Source of the DNA: Prado023 sp963700395
Lineage (GTDB): Bacteria > Actinomycetota > Actinomycetes > S36-B12 > CAIYMF01
DNA: 64,000 nucleotides
NCBI GenBank assembly: GCA_963700395.1
Contig: CAVOXI010000004.1
Coordinates: forward strand, 186,001 to 250,000
Direction: 5' to 3'
The notes beneath the pieces are model-generated. The model saw nothing but the letters and a program-made list of their open reading frames with translations. It was not told the origin of the DNA and searched no databases. The first letter of the stretch is position 1; the number at the start of each line of letters is the position of its first letter. The translations under genes and the position numbers were made by a program. This document shows, in pieces, positions 35,647 to 44,904 of the stretch.

Positions 35647-37587
35647 GTGAACAACACCCTTGCGATCCTCGCCTCCGGGGAGGCATCCCCGGGCGAGGTC
35701 GTACAGGCCACCGGCACCTTCGCCCTGATCGCGGCGCTGATCGCGATCCCGGCCGCCGGCGCGGTGATCCTCCTGCTGGCGGGCCGCCGGTCGAACAGGT
35801 GGGGCCACCTGCTGGGCACCGCGATGGTGCTGGCGTCCTTCGTGGTCGCCTGCATCCTGTTCCTGGCCCTGCTGGCCCAGCCCGAGGACGCCCGGACGAT
35901 CAACCAGCACCTGTGGGACTGGATCGACGTCGGGACCTTCAGGGCGCCCTTCGCCCTGCAGCTGGACCAGCTGAGCGTGTGCTTCGTCCTGCTGATCACC
36001 GGTGTCGGCTCGCTGATCCACATCTACTCGATCAGCTACATGGACCACGACCCCGAGCGGCGCAAGTTCTTCGCGTACCTGAACCTGTTCATCGCGGCGA
36101 TGCTGCTGCTCGTCCTGGCCAACAACTACCTGCTGCTCTACGTCGGCTGGGAGGGTGTGGGCCTGGCCTCGTACCTGCTGATCGGGTTCTGGTTCGCCAA
36201 GCCCTCGGCGGCCACCGCCTCGAAGAAGGCCTTCGTGGTCAACAGGGTCGGTGACTTCGGGCTGAGCCTGGCCATCATGATCATGTTCGCGACCCTGGGC
36301 ACCTTCACGTTCGAGGGCGTCAACGCGACGATCGGCCAGGCGGACTCCAACACGGTCACCTGGATCGGCCTGGCCCTCCTGCTGGCCGCGTGCGGCAAGT
36401 CCGCGCAGTTCCCGCTGCAGTCCTGGCTCCTGGATGCGATGGAGGGCCCGACCCCGGTGTCGGCCCTGATCCACGCGGCGACCATGGTCACGGCGGGCGT
36501 CTACCTGATCGTGCGCTCGGCGGAGATCTTCAACCTGAGCGCGACCGCGCGCCTCGCGGTCGTCCTGGTCGGCACGATCACGCTGCTGATGGGCGCGATC
36601 ATCGGGTCGGCCAAGGACGACATCAAGAAGGGCCTGGCCGGCTCCACGATGAGCCAGATCGGCTACATGTTCCTGGCGGCCGGGCTGGGGCCGATCGGCT
36701 ACGTCTTCGCGATCTTCCACCTGCTCACGCACGGCATCTTCAAGGCCCTGCTCTTCCTGGGAGCAGGATCGGTCATGCACGGGATGGACGACCAGGTGAA
36801 CATGCGCCGCTACGGCGCCCTGCGGACGTTCATGGTGCTCACCTGGGTGGTGTTCGGCATCGGCTACCTGTCGATCATCGGCATCCCGCCCTTCGCGGGC
36901 TTCTTCAGCAAGGACGAGATCATCCACGCCGCCTGGTCCCAGTACCCTGCTGCCGGCCTTGCCGCCCTCATCGGCGCCGGCGTGACCGGCTTCTACATGA
37001 CCCGCATGATGGCCATGACCTTCTACGGGAAGGCGCGCTGGGCCGACGACGTGCACCCGCACGAGTCCTCGCCCTGGATGACCGTCCCGATGATCGTCCT
37101 GGCCGTCGGCGCCGTGCTGGCCGGCTTCATGATGCTCTACGTCGGCAACATCGAGGAGTGGCTGGCGCCCGTCGTCGGCTACGAGGAGGCCACCGGCGGG
37201 CTGCCCACACCGGTGATGATCGCCCTGACCCTGACCGTGGTGGTCGTGGGCGTGGTCATCGGCTGGCGCCAGTACGCCATGCGGGACGTGCCGATGACCG
37301 CCCCGACCCAGGTCTCGGCGCTCACCGTCGCTGCGCGCAACGACCTCTACGGCGATGCGGTGAACGAGGCGGTGTTCATGCGCCCCGGCCAGTACCTGAC
37401 CCGAACGCTGGTCTGGACCGACAACAAGATCATCGACGGGGCGGTGAACGGCACCGCCGCCGGCATCGGCGGGCTCAGCGCGCGGATGCGCCGCTGGCAG
37501 AGCGGGTACGTCCGGTCCTACGCCCTGACCATGTTGATAGGTGCCGTCCTGGTCGGCGCCGTCCTGGCCGTGGGGAGCGTCCTGTGA
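35647..37587 (+). CDS. nuoL: NADH-quinone oxidoreductase subunit L
   Basis: 646 residues from GTG 35647. Antiporter-like membrane subunit with about sixteen helices. Visible: LLLYVGWEGVGLASYLLIGFW (the conserved glutamate), GKSAQFPLQSWLLDAMEGPT, PVSALIHAATMVTAGVYL, DDIKKGLAGSTMSQIGYM. The lateral helix and terminal helix follow to the C-terminus. Distal proton pump of the membrane arm. The stop overlaps nuoM GTG. Confidence 0.95.
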   Translation: MNNTLAILASGEASPGEVVQATGTFALIAALIAIPAAGAVILLLAGRRSNRWGHLLGTAMVLASFVVACILFLALLAQPEDARTINQHLWDWIDVGTFRAPFALQLDQLSVCFVLLITGVGSLIHIYSISYMDHDPERRKFFAYLNLFIAAMLLLVLANNYLLLYVGWEGVGLASYLLIGFWFAKPSAATASKKAFVVNRVGDFGLSLAIMIMFATLGTFTFEGVNATIGQADSNTVTWIGLALLLAACGKSAQFPLQSWLLDAMEGPTPVSALIHAATMVTAGVYLIVRSAEIFNLSATARLAVVLVGTITLLMGAIIGSAKDDIKKGLAGSTMSQIGYMFLAAGLGPIGYVFAIFHLLTHGIFKALLFLGAGSVMHGMDDQVNMRRYGALRTFMVLTWVVFGIGYLSIIGIPPFAGFFSKDEIIHAAWSQYPAAGLAALIGAGVTGFYMTRMMAMTFYGKARWADDVHPHESSPWMTVPMIVLAVGAVLAGFMMLYVGNIEEWLAPVVGYEEATGGLPTPVMIALTLTVVVVGVVIGWRQYAMRDVPMTAPTQVSALTVAARNDLYGDAVNEAVFMRPGQYLTRTLVWTDNKIIDGAVNGTAAGIGGLSARMRRWQSGYVRSYALTMLIGAVLVGAVLAVGSVL

Positions 37588-39113
37588 GCACCGAGTACTA
37601 CCTTGTGGCGCTCGTGGCGCTGCCCATCCTCGGCGGCGTGCTCGTGGCGCTGCTGCCCAAGGCGAATCCGGGGCTGGCCAAGCAGGTCGCGCTGGCGGTC
37701 TCGCTGGTCGTGCTGGCCGTCGGCGTCGCAGCCGGCCTGGCCTACGAGACCGGTGCAGCCGAGCCGTTCCAGCTGGGCGGATCGTGGGAGTGGATCCCGG
37801 CATGGGGCGTGAGCTTCGCGCTGGGCGCGGACGGCATCGCCCTGGTCCTGATCCTGATGACCGTCGTGCTGGTCCCGGTCTGCATCCTCGCGGGCTGGGT
37901 CGACGCAGACTCCTCGACGGGCTCGGTGCGCGGGTACTTCGCCTGGATCCTGGTCCTTGAGGGCCTGGTCGTCGGCGTGTTCGCCGCCACGGACGTCTTC
38001 CTGTTCTACGTGCTCTTCGAGGCGATGCTGGTCCCGATGTACTTCCTGATCGGGCGCTACGGCGGGCCCCAGCGGCAGTACGCGGCCGTGAAGTTCTTCC
38101 TGTACTCCCTGGCCGGCGGCCTGCTGATGCTCGCGGCCCTGATCGGGCTCTACGTGCTGTCCGTGGACCAGTACGGCGCAGGCACCTTCGACTACGCCGC
38201 ACTCGTCGGGATGGACATCAGCCCCGACACCCAGAAGCTGCTGTTCCTCGGGTTCTTCATCGCCTTCGCGATCAAGGCCCCGATGTGGCCGCTGCACACG
38301 TGGCTCCCCGACGCCGCCGCGGAGGCACCGCCGAGCTCGTCGGTGCTGCTCGTCGGCGTCCTGGACAAGGTGGGCACCTTCGGGATGCTCCGCCTGTGCC
38401 TGCCGCTGTTCCCGGACGCGTCGAAGTACTTCGCACCCGGGATCATCATCCTGGCGCTCGTCGGCATCGTCTACGGCGCGCTGGTGGCGATCGGGCAGAC
38501 GGACCTCAAGCGCCTGATCGCCTACACGTCAGTCAGCCACTTCGGGTTCATCGTGCTGGGCATCTTCGCCCTGACCTCCCAGGGCCAGAGCGGCTCGACG
38601 CTGTACATGGTCAACCACGGCTTCTCCATCGCCGCCCTGTTCCTGATCGTGGGGTTCATGGCCACGCGACGCGGCTCGCGGATGATGGCGGACTTCGGCG
38701 GCGTCCAGAAGGTCGCGCCGGTCCTGGCCGGGCTGTTCCTGGTCGCGGGCCTGTCCTCCCTGGCACTGCCGGGCCTGAGCTCGTTCGTCTCGGAGTTCCT
38801 GGTCCTGGCCGGCACCTACACCCGCTACCCGTGGGCAGCGATCGTGGCCACCACGGGCATCATCCTGGCCGCGCTCTACATCCTGATCATGTACCAGCGG
38901 ACCATGACGGGTCCGGTGCGCGACGGGGTCGCGGGCATGAGGGACCTGCGGGGCCGCGAGGTCCTGGCGATCGCCCCCCTGCTGGCGATCATCATCGCCC
39001 TCGGGTTCTTCCCGAACCCGGTCCTGAAGGTGATCAACCCATCCGTCGACCAGACGATGACGCTCGTCGGGAGCACCGATCCGGTTCCCTCCGTCGCCGA
39101 GTCGGGGAAGTGA
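37584..39113 (+). CDS. nuoM: NADH-quinone oxidoreductase subunit M
   Basis: 509 residues from GTG 37584. Antiporter-like subunit with fourteen helices: FLFYVLFEAMLVPMYFLIG (key glutamate), IKAPMWPLHTWLPDAAAEAP, SSVLLVGVLDKVGTFGMLR, DLKRLIAYTSVSHFGFIVLG. Central proton pump of the membrane arm. Confidence 0.95.
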   Translation: MSTEYYLVALVALPILGGVLVALLPKANPGLAKQVALAVSLVVLAVGVAAGLAYETGAAEPFQLGGSWEWIPAWGVSFALGADGIALVLILMTVVLVPVCILAGWVDADSSTGSVRGYFAWILVLEGLVVGVFAATDVFLFYVLFEAMLVPMYFLIGRYGGPQRQYAAVKFFLYSLAGGLLMLAALIGLYVLSVDQYGAGTFDYAALVGMDISPDTQKLLFLGFFIAFAIKAPMWPLHTWLPDAAAEAPPSSSVLLVGVLDKVGTFGMLRLCLPLFPDASKYFAPGIIILALVGIVYGALVAIGQTDLKRLIAYTSVSHFGFIVLGIFALTSQGQSGSTLYMVNHGFSIAALFLIVGFMATRRGSRMMADFGGVQKVAPVLAGLFLVAGLSSLALPGLSSFVSEFLVLAGTYTRYPWAAIVATTGIILAALYILIMYQRTMTGPVRDGVAGMRDLRGREVLAIAPLLAIIIALGFFPNPVLKVINPSVDQTMTLVGSTDPVPSVAESGK

Positions 39114-39120
39114 GGCTGCG

Positions 39121-40686
39121 ATGATCACCACCGCCATCCCCATGGCCGAGACCCTGACGTTCCCGTCGTTCCAGTACCGCGCCATGGCTCCGGTCCTGCT
39201 CGTGCTCGGCGCCGGCGTGCTGTCGGTCCTGGTCGAGGGCCTCGCGCCGCGCGGCGCCCGTCGGGGGATCCAGCTCGTGCTGGTCCTGGCGAGCCTGGCG
39301 GCCGCGCTGGCCCTGACGATCGCCATGCCCGCATCGCAGATGGGCCTCGTCGCGGCAGGCTCGCTGTCCATCGACGGCCCGACCCTGTTCCTGTGGGTCA
39401 CCATCCTGGTGATCGCCCTGCTCGCGGCCCTGCTCATGGCCGAGAGGCGGGCCGATCCCGCGGGTGACGCGTTCGCGCCGAGGGCCGCCTCCCTGGTGGG
39501 ATCCACCGAGGAGCAGGAGCAGACCAGGCGCGGCTGGGACCAGACGGAGATCTGGCCGCTGTTCCTGTTCGCGGTGACCGGCATGCTGCTGTTCCCGGCC
39601 GCCAACGACCTGCTCATGCTGTTCGTCGCCCTCGAGGTCATGAGCCTGCCCCTGTACCTGCTGGCCGGGATGGCCCGCCGCCGGCGCCTGCTGTCACAGG
39701 AGGCCGCGCTCAAGTACTTCCTGCTCGGGGCGTTCGCCTCCGCCTTCCTGCTGTACGGCTCGGCGATGCTCTACGGCTACGCCGGGGCGCTGGACTTCGC
39801 GTCGATCTCCGATGCCTTCACCAACAGGCCGGGCGCCCAGGGCCTGCAGCTCATCGGGATCGCCATGGTGTCGGTCGGCCTGCTGTTCAAGATCGCGGCC
39901 GTCCCGTTCCACATGTGGACCCCGGACGTGTACCAGGGCTCGCCCACGCCCGTGACCGCCTTCATGGCGGCCGCCGTGAAGGTCGCCGGCTTCGGCGCCC
40001 TCCTGCGAGTGATGTACGTCGCCCTCGGCGGTGCCTCATGGGACTGGGAGCCGGTCATGTGGGCCGTGGCCAGCATCACCATGCTCGTCGGCGTGATCCT
40101 GGCCGTGACCAGCTCGGACATCAAGCGGATGCTGGCCTACTCCTCGGTCGGTCACGCGGGGTTCCTGCTGCTGGGCGTCATCGCGTTCTCCACAGAGGGC
40201 CTGGCAGCGACCATGTTCTACCTGCTCGCCTACGGGCTGACCACGATCGGCTGCTTCGCGATCGTCATGCTGGTCCGCGGACCCGCCGGGGAGGCCGGGC
40301 ACCTGTCGGCATGGGCCGGCCTGGGCCGGACGTCACCGCTCATCGCGGGGGTGTTCGCCTTCCTGCTGCTCGCCCTGGCTGGCATCCCGCTGACCAGCGG
40401 GTTCACCGCCAAGTTCGGGATCTTCTCCGCCGCGGTCGCCAGTGGCGCGATCTGGCCTGTGATCCTCGCGGTGATCGCCTCGGCGATCTCGGCCTTCTTC
40501 TACCTGAAGGTCATCGTGCTGATGTACTTCGCCAAGCCGGGCCTCGACGGTGGGGCTGCAGTCGCGGTGCCGAGCGTCCTGACGCAGTCGGCGATCGCGG
40601 TCGCTGTCGTGGGCACGGTCGTGCTCGGCGTGTTCCCGCAGGCGATCCTGAACCTGGTCAACGAGTCGGCGATCTTCATCCGCTGA
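39121..40686 (+). CDS. nuoN: NADH-quinone oxidoreductase subunit N
   Basis: 521 residues, ATG start eight bases after nuoM. Antiporter-like: LLMLFVALEVMSLPLYLLAG, LFKIAAVPFHMWTPDVYQG, SPTPVTAFMAAAVKVAGF, DIKRMLAYSSVGHAGFLLLG. Closes the nuoA-N operon; all fourteen subunits are present in standard order, so the complex can use NADH. A run of about ten G bases follows the stop. Confidence 0.95.
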   Translation: MITTAIPMAETLTFPSFQYRAMAPVLLVLGAGVLSVLVEGLAPRGARRGIQLVLVLASLAAALALTIAMPASQMGLVAAGSLSIDGPTLFLWVTILVIALLAALLMAERRADPAGDAFAPRAASLVGSTEEQEQTRRGWDQTEIWPLFLFAVTGMLLFPAANDLLMLFVALEVMSLPLYLLAGMARRRRLLSQEAALKYFLLGAFASAFLLYGSAMLYGYAGALDFASISDAFTNRPGAQGLQLIGIAMVSVGLLFKIAAVPFHMWTPDVYQGSPTPVTAFMAAAVKVAGFGALLRVMYVALGGASWDWEPVMWAVASITMLVGVILAVTSSDIKRMLAYSSVGHAGFLLLGVIAFSTEGLAATMFYLLAYGLTTIGCFAIVMLVRGPAGEAGHLSAWAGLGRTSPLIAGVFAFLLLALAGIPLTSGFTAKFGIFSAAVASGAIWPVILAVIASAISAFFYLKVIVLMYFAKPGLDGGAAVAVPSVLTQSAIAVAVVGTVVLGVFPQAILNLVNESAIFIR

Positions 40687-40757
40687 CCGGGGGGGGGGCG
40701 GCGGACAATCGGGGAGCCGTGCGCGCGCGACGGCGCTCGTTGGGTACCTTTCCCCCC

Positions 40758-42126
40758 ATGACCTCAACGCCACGCACCCACAAGTACGTCCTCTCCGAGG
40801 ATGAGATGCCCACGACCTGGTACAACCTCGTCGCCGACCTGCCGGAGCCGCCGCCCCCGCCACTGCACCCGGGCACGCACGAGCCGATCGGTCCGGAGGC
40901 GCTCGAGCCGCTCTTCCCGATGGACCTGATCCTGCAGGAGGTGGCCACCGAGCGGTTCATCGAGATCCCCGGGGAGGTGCTCGACGTCTACCGCCAGTGG
41001 CGGCCCGCGCCGCTGCACCGCGCCCACAAGCTCGAGGAGTCACTGGGCACGACAGCGCGCATCTACTACAAGTACGAGGGCGGCAGCCCGGCCGGGTCGC
41101 ACAAGGTGAACACCTCGGTGCCGCAGGCGTACTACAACGCCAAGGCGGGCGTCCGCAAGCTCACCACGGAGACCGGCGCCGGCCAGTGGGGCACGGCGCT
41201 GAGCTTCGCCACCGCCCTGTTCGGGCTGGACTGCGAGGTGTGGCAGGTCGGGGCCTCGTTCGACCAGAAGCCCTACCGCCGGATGATGATCGAGGCCTTC
41301 GGCGCCACCGTGCACCGCTCACCGTCGAACCTGACCGAGGCCGGCAAGCACTACCTCGAGTCCGACCCGGACCACCCCGGTTCGCTGGGCATCGCCATCT
41401 CCGAGGCCGTCGAGGCCGCGGTCACGGACCCGTCGGTGAAGTACGCGCTGGGCTCCGTGCTCAACCACGTGATCCTGCACCAGACGATCATCGGCGAGGA
41501 GGCCCTGCTCCAGATGGCCATGGCGGGCGACACCCCGGACGTGATCCTCGGCTGCACCGGTGGCGGCTCGAACTTCGCGGGCCTGACCTTCCCGTTCATC
41601 CGGGAGAAGCTGGCCGGGAGGATGAGCCCGGTCATCCGCGCCGTCGAGCCCGCCAGCTGCCCGTCGCTGACCCGCGGCGTGTACGCCTACGACTTCGGCG
41701 ACGCCTCCGGCATGACCCCGTTGATGAAGATGCACACGCTCGGGCACAACTTCATCCCCGACCCCATCCATGCCGGTGGCCTGCGCTACCACGGGATGTC
41801 GCCGCTGCTCTCGCACGCCTACGAGCTCGGGCCTGATGGAGGCCGAGTCGGTCCCGCAGGTCGAGTGCTTCGACGCGGCGATCCGCTTCGCGCGCACGGA
41901 GGGGATCGTGGCAGCCCCCGAGTCCAGCCACGCGATCGCCGCGGCGGTCCGCGAGGCGAACCGCGCCACCGAGGCCGGCGACGACCGGGTCATCCTGATC
42001 GCCCTGTCGGGGCATGGGCACTTCGACCTCGCCGCGTACGACGCCTACCTGAACGGCCGCATGGTCGACCTCGAGACCCCGGACGCGAACTTCGAGTCCT
42101 CGCTCGCGGAGCTGCCCACCATCTGA
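40758..42126 (+). CDS. TrpB-like pyridoxal-phosphate enzyme (TrpB2), one apparent +1 shift
   Basis: The ATG at 40758 lies seven bases after TACCTT (40745-40750), so the mRNA is probably leaderless. The first frame covers about 359 residues: GSPAGSHKVNTS with the PLP lysine, TETGAGQWGTALSFA, and the phosphate-binding CTGGGSNFAGLTFP. At about 41833 (a GGG run) the frame ends and resumes one base later as GLMEAESVPQVECFDAAIRF, ending at 42126. Corrected length about 455 residues, typical of the long TrpB2 subfamily; canonical TrpB is about 400. TrpB2 enzymes make tryptophan from indole and serine, often without TrpA; no other trp gene is near. Confidence 0.83.
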
Positions 42127-42176
42127 GGGCCGACGCCCCGCGCACCGGCCACCGCCGCGCGGGGCGCGCCGGTGAC

Positions 42177-42224
42177 GAACTTGGGATGCTCTTGCTGCAC
42201 TTGGGGCAACGACAACCCAAGTTC
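42177..42224. repeat. 48-nt double stem-loop element, copy 2 (upstream of the prenyl diphosphate synthase)
   Basis: Outer stem of nine perfect pairs, GAACTTGGG (42177-42185) with CCCAAGTTC (42216-42224), and an inner stem TTGC (42192-42195)/GCAA (42206-42209). Same length and stem positions as the element at 15010-15057 upstream of menD. It lies between trpB2 and the polyprenyl diphosphate synthase, whose start is 54-72 bases downstream. Confidence 0.55.
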
Positions 42225-42295
42225 GCGCCTGTCGCCCGGCACCGCCCGGTGGGGGCGATTCTGCGGGAAGGGGGGGCGTGGGCCAGACTTGCCCC

Positions 42296-43304
42296 GTGCC
42301 CTCCCTGACCTCCAGCCGACCCGAGGGGCTCCTGCTGCCCGACGCGGAGCTCGATGCCCAGATCGGGGTGCGACTGGCCGATGTGGAGAACCTGCTGCAC
42401 GAGTCAGTGGCCAGCCAGTACCCGTTCGTCACCGATGCGGCACGCCACCTCGTGGACGCGGGTGGCAAGCGCTTCCGCCCGCTGTTGACGCTGCTGGCCT
42501 CGGAGTTCGGCGATCCGGGCGCGCGCGGTGTGGTGCCCGCGGCCGTGGTCGTCGAGCTGACGCACCTGGCGACGCTCTACCACGACGACGTCATGGACGA
42601 GGCGCCGCTGCGACGCGGGGCCCCGTCGGCCAACGCCCGCTGGGACAACACCGTGGCGATCCTCACCGGCGACTTCCTGTTCGCCCGCGCGTCGGACCTG
42701 CTGGCCGACCTGGGCGCGGAGGCCGTGCGGATCCAGGCCCGGACGTTCGAGCGGCTGTGCACCGGCCAGATCCGCGAGACGGTCGGCCCCGGCGAGGGTG
42801 AGGACCCGATCGCGCACCACGTCAGCGTCCTGGCGGACAAGACGGGGTCGCTGATCGCCACGGCCGGGCCGGTTCGGAGCGATGATGTCCGGCGCGAACG
42901 AGCAGGTCGTCGAGACCATGGCCACGTTCGGTGAGCGGATCGGCGTGGCATTCCAGCTCGCCGACGACCTGGTCGACATCGGCAGCGAGCACGCCCAGTC
43001 CGGCAAGACCCCCGGGACGGACCTGCGCGAGGGCGTCGCGACGCTCGCGGTCCTGTACGCCCGGACCTCGACCGATCCCGCCGACGCCCGCCTGATCGAG
43101 CTGATCTCCCGCCCGATCCACGACGACGCCGAGCACGCCGAGGCCCTGGGCCTCCTGCGCGCGCATCCCGCGATGCGCAGGGCCCGCGACGAGGCCCACC
43201 GGTGGGCGGACGATGCCCGGTCCGCACTGGCCCTGCTCCCGGACGATCCTGCTCGCGACGCCCTCGAGATGCTCTGCGACTACGTGGTCGAGCGGACCGG
43301 TTGA
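42296..43304 (+). CDS. polyprenyl diphosphate synthase (one apparent +1 shift)
   Basis: Read from GTG 42296 (GTG 42278 is also in frame). The first frame gives the chain-elongation Asp-rich motif LYHDDVMDEAPLRRG and ILTGDFLFARASDLL; near 42870 a GGG run shifts the frame, after which FGERIGVAFQLADDLVDIGS supplies the second Asp-rich motif, ending at 43304. Removing one base gives about 335 residues, the usual size. All-trans polyprenyl synthases following nuo genes in actinomycetes make the menaquinone side-chain precursor (family knowledge plus context). TGATG overlap with the next gene suggests coupling. Confidence 0.85.
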
Positions 43305-44221
43305 TGGCTCTCGGCGACCTCAGCGGCCGACGGGCCGGGGTCGTCTCGGGATTGACGGCCTACGTCCTGTGGGGCTTGTTCCCGCTGTACTGGGGGTTCC
43401 TCGAGCCGGCGTCGCCCACGGAGGTCCTGGCGGCCAGGGTCCTCTTCTCGCTGGTCGCCCTCGCCGTCCTGGTCACCGCTGTGGGGCAGTGGGGGGCCGT
43501 TCGTGCGGTGCTGGCCGACCGCCGGCGCCTGCTGATCCTGTCGGGAGCCGCGCTCATCGTCTCGGTCAACTGGGGCGTCTTCATCTGGTCGGTGGACAAC
43601 GACCACGTGGTCGACGCCTCGCTCGGGTACTTCATCAACCCCCTGGTCTCCATCGCGCTGGGCGTCATCGTCCTGCGGGAGCGCCTGCGCCGCCTGCAGT
43701 GGCTGGCCGTCGCGATCGCCGCGATCGCCGTCCTCTACGCCACCCTGGCCATGGGCAACCTGCCCTGGATCGCCCTTGTGCTGGCGTTCTCCTTCGGCTT
43801 CTACGGCCTGGCGAAGAAGCTCGCCGGGGTGGACGCGATCGCCAGCCTGACCGTCGAGATGATGGTCCTCACGCCGATCGCGCTGGCCTACATCGCCTGG
43901 CTGTGGGGGCACGACGAGTTGGCGTTCGGCGCCAACGGCTGGGGCCACGCGCTGCTGATGGTCGGTGCCGGGCCGGTGACCGCCCTGCCGCTGCTGTTCT
44001 TCGGTTTCGCGGCCCACCGGGTGCCCCTGTCGGTGCTCGGTCCCCTGCAGTACATCGCCCCGACCCTGCAGCTGATCATCGGCGTGAGGCTGTTCGACGA
44101 GCCGATGTCGCCGCAGCGCTGGCTGGCGTTCATGGGCGTCTGGATCGCCCTGGGGGTGTTCACCGTCGACGCCCTGCGCAACTCGCGCTCCCGCCAGCCC
44201 GAGCTGGTCGAGGACCTGTAG
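43304..44221 (+). CDS. rarD: EamA-family transporter RarD
   Basis: 305 residues and ten hydrophobic segments in two EamA repeats. RarD-type features: GLTAYVLWGLFPLYWGFLEP at the start, SVNWGVFIWSVDNDHVVDASLGYFINPL and LGPLQYIAPTLQLIIGV. Predicted drug/metabolite exporter; in E. coli RarD is linked to chloramphenicol sensitivity, but no substrate is proven. Begins within the stop of the prenyl synthase (TGATG). Confidence 0.88.
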   Translation: MALGDLSGRRAGVVSGLTAYVLWGLFPLYWGFLEPASPTEVLAARVLFSLVALAVLVTAVGQWGAVRAVLADRRRLLILSGAALIVSVNWGVFIWSVDNDHVVDASLGYFINPLVSIALGVIVLRERLRRLQWLAVAIAAIAVLYATLAMGNLPWIALVLAFSFGFYGLAKKLAGVDAIASLTVEMMVLTPIALAYIAWLWGHDELAFGANGWGHALLMVGAGPVTALPLLFFGFAAHRVPLSVLGPLQYIAPTLQLIIGVRLFDEPMSPQRWLAFMGVWIALGVFTVDALRNSRSRQPELVEDL

Positions 44222-44303
44222 GGCTTCGGACCAGCCGCCTGGCGGGCGCGTAGAATGGGCACCGGCCGCGAGATCCGTGGCGACACCGCGAATGAGTTGC
44301 CTG

Positions 44304-44900
44304 ATGAACATCGACGTTGACCGGATCCCCGCCCTCTACCTGAGCCTGGCCGACATGGTCTGGGACGACCACCCCGATCAGCAGCGCTGGCTCACCGTCA
44401 GCTCGTTGGAGCTCGACGTCGACCACGTCCGCGTGACCTGCACGGGTGACGATCTGCCCCTGCGCATCCCGGCCGACGCCCTGGTGGGCGTGCGCCGGAT
44501 CGTCGCATCGGTCGCCAGCTCCGGGGACGATGGCGAGGTGCAGGCCGAGATCTCGGGCTTCTACCCCGGTGACGTCGCATCGGTGCGGGCCGCGGTGGCC
44601 GCGCATGCGGCTGCCCACCTGCCTCCGAGCCCGTCGGCGTCACCGACCCGGCCCTACCCGAACTCGCACTACGAGGGCCTGTACGGCGGCGACCTCGACC
44701 ACGTGGTCGACGCGGTGGGCGGCACGCCCGATCCCGGGACGCGTGACCTGCGCAGGGCGGCCACCAAGCGCCACCTCACCGACCCGCACGAGTCCGGGGC
44801 GGCGGCGCCGACTGCCGAGACCGACGAGGAGATCGACGAGCGGATGTTCGGCTGGTACGCCGGGGACATCGGCTTCGTCGTCGACAACAAGGACAAGTAG
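44304..44900 (+). CDS. uncharacterised protein
   Basis: 198 residues from ATG 44304 (MNIDVDRIPALYLSLADMVW); an upstream start at 44277 in frame is possible. A -10-like TAGAAT lies at 44251-44256. I recognise no domain. The first half is a mixed region with DHVRVTCTGDDLPLRIPADAL; the second half is hydrophilic, with SHYEGLYGGDLDHVVDAVGG and a C-terminus ERMFGWYAGDIGFVVDNKDK. No signal peptide or membrane helix. Codon use and GC3 look like the neighbours. The next gene begins four bases after its stop, so it may be cotranscribed with the CaiB-family gene. Confidence 0.6.
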   Translation: MNIDVDRIPALYLSLADMVWDDHPDQQRWLTVSSLELDVDHVRVTCTGDDLPLRIPADALVGVRRIVASVASSGDDGEVQAEISGFYPGDVASVRAAVAAHAAAHLPPSPSASPTRPYPNSHYEGLYGGDLDHVVDAVGGTPDPGTRDLRRAATKRHLTDPHESGAAAPTAETDEEIDERMFGWYAGDIGFVVDNKDK

Positions 44901-44904
44901 CAGC

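Noticed and set aside
35569..38202. 877-codon minus-strand frame
   Set aside because: Antisense shadow of nuoL and nuoM, rich in Arg, His and Gly, no motifs.
40687..40757. Run of about ten G after nuoN as a regulatory G-quadruplex
   Set aside because: A single homopolymer with no spaced G-tracts nearby; in this assembly homopolymer length is also unreliable.
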